Shown here piece after piece: positions 60,601 to 64,000 of a DNA stretch of 64,000 bases. Under the pieces are notes generated by a model, which saw only the letters and a list, made by a program, of their open reading frames with translations, was not told the origin of the DNA and did no database searches. Both the position numbers and the translations under genes were made by a program. Position 1 is the stretch's first letter. Each line of letters starts with the position of its first letter. This DNA comes from Pseudoroseicyclus_A sp041714655 (GTDB lineage: Bacteria; Pseudomonadota; Alphaproteobacteria; Rhodobacterales; Rhodobacteraceae), in NCBI RefSeq assembly GCF_041714655.1, contig NZ_CP168219.1, positions 1,612,001-1,676,000 of the forward strand. The letters are read 5' to 3'.

Positions 60601-60650
60601 GCCCGGTACGCGCCGCAGGCGCAGGGCGAGCGCCGGCCCGACCCGCGGGC
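60601..60650 (+). repeat. 50-bp dispersed intergenic repeat, copy B (plus)
   Basis: Matches the minus strand of 45817-45866 in 48 of 50 positions. It follows the nested palindrome and precedes the phoB stop by 16 bp. Confidence 0.7.
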
Positions 60651-60666
60651 GGTCTCGCGGCCTGCC

Positions 60667-61362
60667 CTACCCGAGCGCGTAGCCCGAGCCGCGTACCGTG
60701 CGGATGGGGTCTTCGCCGCCGGTCTGGGCGAGGACTTTCCTCAACCGCCCGACATGCACGTCGACCGTGCGGGTATCCACGTAGATGTCCCGTCCCCAGA
60801 CGCGGTCGAGAAGCTGCTCGCGGCTCCAGACCCTCCCGGGCTTTTCCATGAAGGTCGCGAGCAGGCGGAACTCGGTCGGCCCGAGCCGCAGGAGCTCGCC
60901 GCCGCGATGAACCCGGTGCGTCTCGGCATCCAGTGTGATGTCCTCGAACTCCAGCACCTGCCCCATCGCCGAGGGCCGCACGCGTCGGAGCTGGGTGCGC
61001 ACCCGCGCCAGAAGCTCGGAGAGCGAATAGGGCTTCACGACGTAATCGTCCGCCCCGGTCTCGAGCCCGCGCACGCGGTCGACCTCCTCCGACCGGGCGG
61101 AGAGCATGATGATCGGCACGTTGCGGGTCTCGGCCCGCGCCTTCAGCCGCCGGCAGATCTCGATGCCCGAGACCGAGGGGAGCATCCAGTCGAGCACGAT
61201 GACATCCGGCAGTTCCTCGCTGACGAGGGTCAGCGCCTCCTCGCCATCGGCGGCGGAGAAGGTGCGGAAGCCCTCGGCCTCGAGATTGTAGGACAGGACC
61301 TCCCGCTGGGCCGGCTCGTCCTCGACGACCAGCACCAGGGGCGGCTGGGCGTGCACGCTCAT
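60667..61362 (-). CDS. phoB: Phosphate regulon response regulator PhoB
   Basis: OmpR-family regulator activating the Pho genes in low phosphate. It is 231 residues. Seen: receiver (VVEDEPAQREVL, phosphoacceptor Asp in IVLDWMLPSVSG, KPYSLSELLARV) and winged helix (RLGPTEFRLLATFMEKPG, RTVDVHVGRLRKVL, IRTVRGSGYAL). The sequence DWMLPxxSG is typical of PhoB. It is the last gene of the pst-phoU-phoB run; phoR is not in the window. Confidence 0.95.
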   Translation of the reverse strand: MSVHAQPPLVLVVEDEPAQREVLSYNLEAEGFRTFSAADGEEALTLVSEELPDVIVLDWMLPSVSGIEICRRLKARAETRNVPIIMLSARSEEVDRVRGLETGADDYVVKPYSLSELLARVRTQLRRVRPSAMGQVLEFEDITLDAETHRVHRGGELLRLGPTEFRLLATFMEKPGRVWSREQLLDRVWGRDIYVDTRTVDVHVGRLRKVLAQTGGEDPIRTVRGSGYALG

Positions 61363-61363
61363 G

Positions 61364-62077
61364 TCATTCCTCCAGCTCGTGGCTGATGGCCGTCAGATCC
61401 TCTTTCGGGCGCTCGGCCCGCGGCATCTCGCCGGTGGCGACATAGATGACCTGTTCGGCCATGTTGGTCACCAGATCGCCCATCCGCTCGATGTTCTTGG
61501 CGATGAAATGCAGATGCATGCAGGAGGTGATGTTGCGCGGATCCTCCATCATGAAGGTGAGGAACTCGCGGAAGAGCGCATTGTACATCTGATCGACGTC
61601 GAGGTCGCGCTGGATGACATCCTCGGCCAGCGCCTTGTCGCGCTGCACGAAGGCGTCGAGCGTGTCCTTCAGCATCGACTGCACCTCCCGCGCCATCCGG
61701 CGGAGCGTCACGTCCGAGCCGGTGAGCGGGTTCATCGCCGTCAGCACCGTGGTGCGCTTGGCGATGTTCTTGGCGTAATCGCCGAGCCGCTCGAGCGCGG
61801 CGGAGAGGCGGAGCACCGAGAGGACGATGCGCAGGTCGGTGGCGATGGGGGCGCGGAGTGCGATGCAGCGCGCCGCCTCCTCGTTCACCTGGTCTTCGAG
61901 CGCGTCGATGGCGGCGTCGCCGTCGCGGACCTTCTCGGCCAGCTCGGTGTCGCGCGATTCCAGCGCCCTTGCGCCGTCGAGGATGGCCGCCTCGACGAGG
62001 CCGCCCATCTTGATGACCATCGCCTGGATGGCTTCGAGGTCGCGGTCGAAGGCGGAAACGATGTGCTGCTCGCTCAT
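61364..62077 (-). CDS. phoU: Phosphate signalling protein PhoU
   Basis: Negative regulator joining the Pst importer to PhoR. It is 237 residues. Two helical repeats carry the metal-binding motifs ERLGDYAKNIA and ERMGDLVTNMAEQ. It starts MSEQHIVSAFDRDLEAI, as usual. It lies 1 bp from phoB and 14 bp from pstB. Confidence 0.96.
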   Translation of the reverse strand: MSEQHIVSAFDRDLEAIQAMVIKMGGLVEAAILDGARALESRDTELAEKVRDGDAAIDALEDQVNEEAARCIALRAPIATDLRIVLSVLRLSAALERLGDYAKNIAKRTTVLTAMNPLTGSDVTLRRMAREVQSMLKDTLDAFVQRDKALAEDVIQRDLDVDQMYNALFREFLTFMMEDPRNITSCMHLHFIAKNIERMGDLVTNMAEQVIYVATGEMPRAERPKEDLTAISHELEE

Positions 62078-62091
62078 GGGGCTATCCCTCC

Positions 62092-62889
62092 TCAGCCGAT
62101 CCGGCCGGAGATGTAGCTCTCCGTGCGCGGGTCCTGCGGGTTTGTGAAGATCTTTCCGGTCTCGTCGTATTCGACGAGGTTGCCGAGGTGGAAGAAGGCG
62201 GTCTTCTGGCTGACGCGCGCGGCCTGCTGCATCGAATGCGTGACGATCACCACGGAGTACTGGCTGCGGAGCTCGTCGATCAGCTCCTCCACCTGGCCCG
62301 TGGCGATGGGGTCGAGCGCCGAGCAGGGCTCGTCCATCAAAAGGACCTCCGGCTCGGTGGCGACGGCGCGGGCGATGCACAGGCGCTGCTGCTGGCCGCC
62401 GGAGAGGCCGGTGCCGGGCTTGTCGAGCCGGTCCTTCACCTCGTCCCAGATGGCGCCGCGGCGGAGCGCCCGCTCGACGATCTCGTCGAGCTCGGCCTTG
62501 TTCCGCGCGAGCCCGTGGATGCGGGGGCCGTAGGCGACGTTGTCGTAGATCGACTTCGGGAAGGGGTTGGGCTTCTGGAAGACCATCCCGACCTTGGCCC
62601 TGAGCTGCACCGGATCGACGCGGGCATCGTAGATGTCCTCGCCGTCGATGAGGATGTCGCCGGTGACGCGGCACGAGTCGATCGTGTCGTTCATCCGGTT
62701 GAGGCACCGCAGGAAGGTCGACTTGCCGCAGCCCGAGGGGCCGATGAAGGCGGTGACGGTCTTGTCGGCGATCTCGACGTTCACATCCTTGATCGCATGG
62801 GTATCGCCGTAATGGACCTGCACGTTGCGCGCGGCGATCTTGATATCCTGCATGTCCACTTCCCGGTCGGTAAGACGCTGATCTTTCAT
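62092..62889 (-). CDS. pstB: Phosphate import ATPase PstB
   Basis: ATPase of the high-affinity phosphate importer. It is 265 residues. Seen: NVQVHYGDTHAIKDVNVEI, Walker A GPSGCGKS, FLRCLNRMND (typical of PstB), MVFQKPNPFPKSIYDNVAYG, signature LSGGQQQRLCIARA, and Walker B LLMDEPCSALDP. ATG at 62889. Confidence 0.97.
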   Translation of the reverse strand: MKDQRLTDREVDMQDIKIAARNVQVHYGDTHAIKDVNVEIADKTVTAFIGPSGCGKSTFLRCLNRMNDTIDSCRVTGDILIDGEDIYDARVDPVQLRAKVGMVFQKPNPFPKSIYDNVAYGPRIHGLARNKAELDEIVERALRRGAIWDEVKDRLDKPGTGLSGGQQQRLCIARAVATEPEVLLMDEPCSALDPIATGQVEELIDELRSQYSVVIVTHSMQQAARVSQKTAFFHLGNLVEYDETGKIFTNPQDPRTESYISGRIG

Positions 62890-62899
62890 GATATTCTCC

Positions 62900-64000
62900 T
62901 TACCACCGCCGCTCGAAGCGTCGGCGCAGCAGGATGGCGATGATATTGAGCGCAAAGAGCAGCGCCAGCATGACGATGATGGCCGCCTGCGCCAAGCCCT
63001 CGCGGACCGGCGTGTCCTGGTTCTGCGCGAAGAGATAGACGACGGTCGGCATGGATTGCGCCTGCTCCATAAGCCCGCCCGTGAAGGGCGACGACAGGAT
63101 GCCGGCGCCGGTCGAGACCGAGAGCCCGATGAGCAGGAGCGGCGCCGTCTCGCCCAGAGCCTGCGCGATGCCGATGATGGTCCCCGTCAGGATGCCGGGC
63201 ATGGCGAGCGGCAGCGTGTGGTGGAAGACCGTCTGGATCTTCGAGGCGCCGACGCCGAGCGCGGCATCGCGGATCGAGGGCGGCACCGCCTTCAGCGCCG
63301 CGCGGGTGGCGATGACGATGGTGGGCAGCGTCATGAGGCTGAGGACGATCCCGCCGAGCAGCGCCGTCCCCCGGATCGACGAGCCGAAGCCGAGATCGCC
63401 CAATGCCAGGAGGATCGCGGCCCCGAGGATGCCGAAGACGATGGAGGGCACGGCGGCGAGATTGGCGATGTTGATCTCGATGAGGTCGGTCAGCCGGTTC
63501 TTCGGTGCGAATTCCTCGAGATAGATCGAGGCGGCGACACCGAAGAGCAGCGAGAAGACCAGCACGACGAGCATCATGTAGGCCGAGCCCATGAGCGCCG
63601 GGCCGATGCCCGCCACCTCGCCGGACTGGCTGTATTCGTTGGTGAAGAAGCTCCAGCGGAAGTTCCGGTCAATGAGCCCGGCCGCCTGCATCTGGTCGAT
63701 GAGGTCGAGCTGCTCGCGCGTGAAGCCGGGCGGCATCCCCGCGCGGCCCTCGCCCGAGAGCTCGCCCGTCAGATAGCGCGTGAGGTTGAGCGAGATCGGC
63801 ACGCCGACGGAGACGGTCTGCCCCACCAACCCCGGGTCGGCCACCAGCTCGTCGCGCACATCGCGCCGGTTGGCGGCGTAGATCAGCGCCGAGAGCTCGC
63901 CGTCGTCATAGGCGCTGGTGTCGATGCCGTTCTCTTCCAGCGTCCGGCGGAGCGAGTCGGCGAAGATGCCGCGCTCGATGTCGGAGCGGAGCGAGAGCCC
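62900..64000 (-). CDS. pstA: Phosphate permease PstA (partial, 5' end off the right edge)
   Basis: Inner-membrane permease of the phosphate importer. 367 codons are visible, open to the edge. The right part encodes a large periplasmic loop typical of the long alphaproteobacterial PstA (DUF3333-like: LIYAANRRDVRDELVADPGL, FTREQLDLIDQMQAAGL, FRWSFFTNEYSQSGEV). About five membrane helices follow, with the permease loop LPTIVIATRAALKAVPPSIR, RDAALGVGASKIQTVFHHTL and IGIAQALGETAPLLLIGL. It precedes pstB by 10 bp. Confidence 0.95.
   Translation of the reverse strand, partial: GLSLRSDIERGIFADSLRRTLEENGIDTSAYDDGELSALIYAANRRDVRDELVADPGLVGQTVSVGVPISLNLTRYLTGELSGEGRAGMPPGFTREQLDLIDQMQAAGLIDRNFRWSFFTNEYSQSGEVAGIGPALMGSAYMMLVVLVFSLLFGVAASIYLEEFAPKNRLTDLIEINIANLAAVPSIVFGILGAAILLALGDLGFGSSIRGTALLGGIVLSLMTLPTIVIATRAALKAVPPSIRDAALGVGASKIQTVFHHTLPLAMPGILTGTIIGIAQALGETAPLLLIGLSVSTGAGILSSPFTGGLMEQAQSMPTVVYLFAQNQDTPVREGLAQAAIIVMLALLFALNIIAILLRRRFERRW

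Noticed and set aside
60366..60851. Plus-strand reading frame across the rsmA-phoB gap
   Set aside because: It runs through the nested palindrome and the 50-bp repeat and into antisense phoB; the peptide similarity to the frame at 45.8 kb is due to the DNA repeat, not a shared protein.

Overview
The window is a high-G+C chromosomal segment from an alphaproteobacterium, most likely a member of the Rhodobacterales (Rhodobacteraceae). This is inferred from the adjacent sciP (DUF1153) and ctrA genes with CtrA-type TTAA-N7-TTAA sites, GTTC-N7-GTTC SOS boxes, a DUF4167 gene beside prmC, a PstA with a long periplasmic N-terminal part, a YejA-type solute-binding protein, a Hint-domain protein and many GTGA/ATGA gene overlaps. 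Almost all of it reads as ordinary core genome. No prophage, insertion sequence, CRISPR array or rRNA operon was seen.

Layout. 1-7.0 kb: mnmA (cut by the left edge), sciP, ctrA, ligA, recG, then a 40-residue membrane protein behind two SOS boxes. 7.1-15 kb: an MFS drug exporter with a FrnE-like DsbA protein, an XRE-cupin regulator, a small acidic protein, a family 5 solute-binding protein, an orphan small-RNA candidate, 3-hydroxybutyrate dehydrogenase, a LysE exporter and a DUF502 protein. 15-19 kb: psuK-psuG (pseudouridine breakdown) and rpsB-tsf. 19-28 kb: a LuxR-type solo regulator, an ectoine-hydrolase-like M24 protein, DUF4167, prmC-prfA, and a four-gene minus-strand run (M20 amidohydrolase, class III aminotransferase, agmatinase, DUF1499) that looks like amine catabolism.

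28-45 kb: mazG, an orphan iron-binding protein, a PEBP-like protein, aroK-aroB, a divergent run of a 49-residue membrane protein, a secreted 514-residue protein, xerD and a CorC-type transporter. Then come a secreted protein of unknown function, a visibly A+T-richer orphan membrane gene, an AI-2E family transporter with rnd, a Hint-domain protein, purM-purN, a tRNA with CAT anticodon, a KTSC-like protein and a lytic transglycosylase. 45-64 kb: ssb, an ABC-F ATPase with GNAT, an alpha/beta hydrolase, marC, a membrane-anchored aspartic protease, holC-pepA, the outer-membrane/ribosome operon lptF-lptG-lptD-surA-pdxA-rsmA, and the phosphate operon pstA-pstB-phoU-phoB (pstA cut by the right edge).

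The most interesting signals are small or non-coding: the SOS-boxed 40-residue membrane protein, a roughly 75-nt small-RNA candidate with its own promoter and terminator, CtrA sites in front of both sciP and ctrA, two near-identical palindromes lying exactly between convergent gene pairs, and three families of dispersed intergenic repeats. All functional calls rest on reading the sequence. No database search was run.
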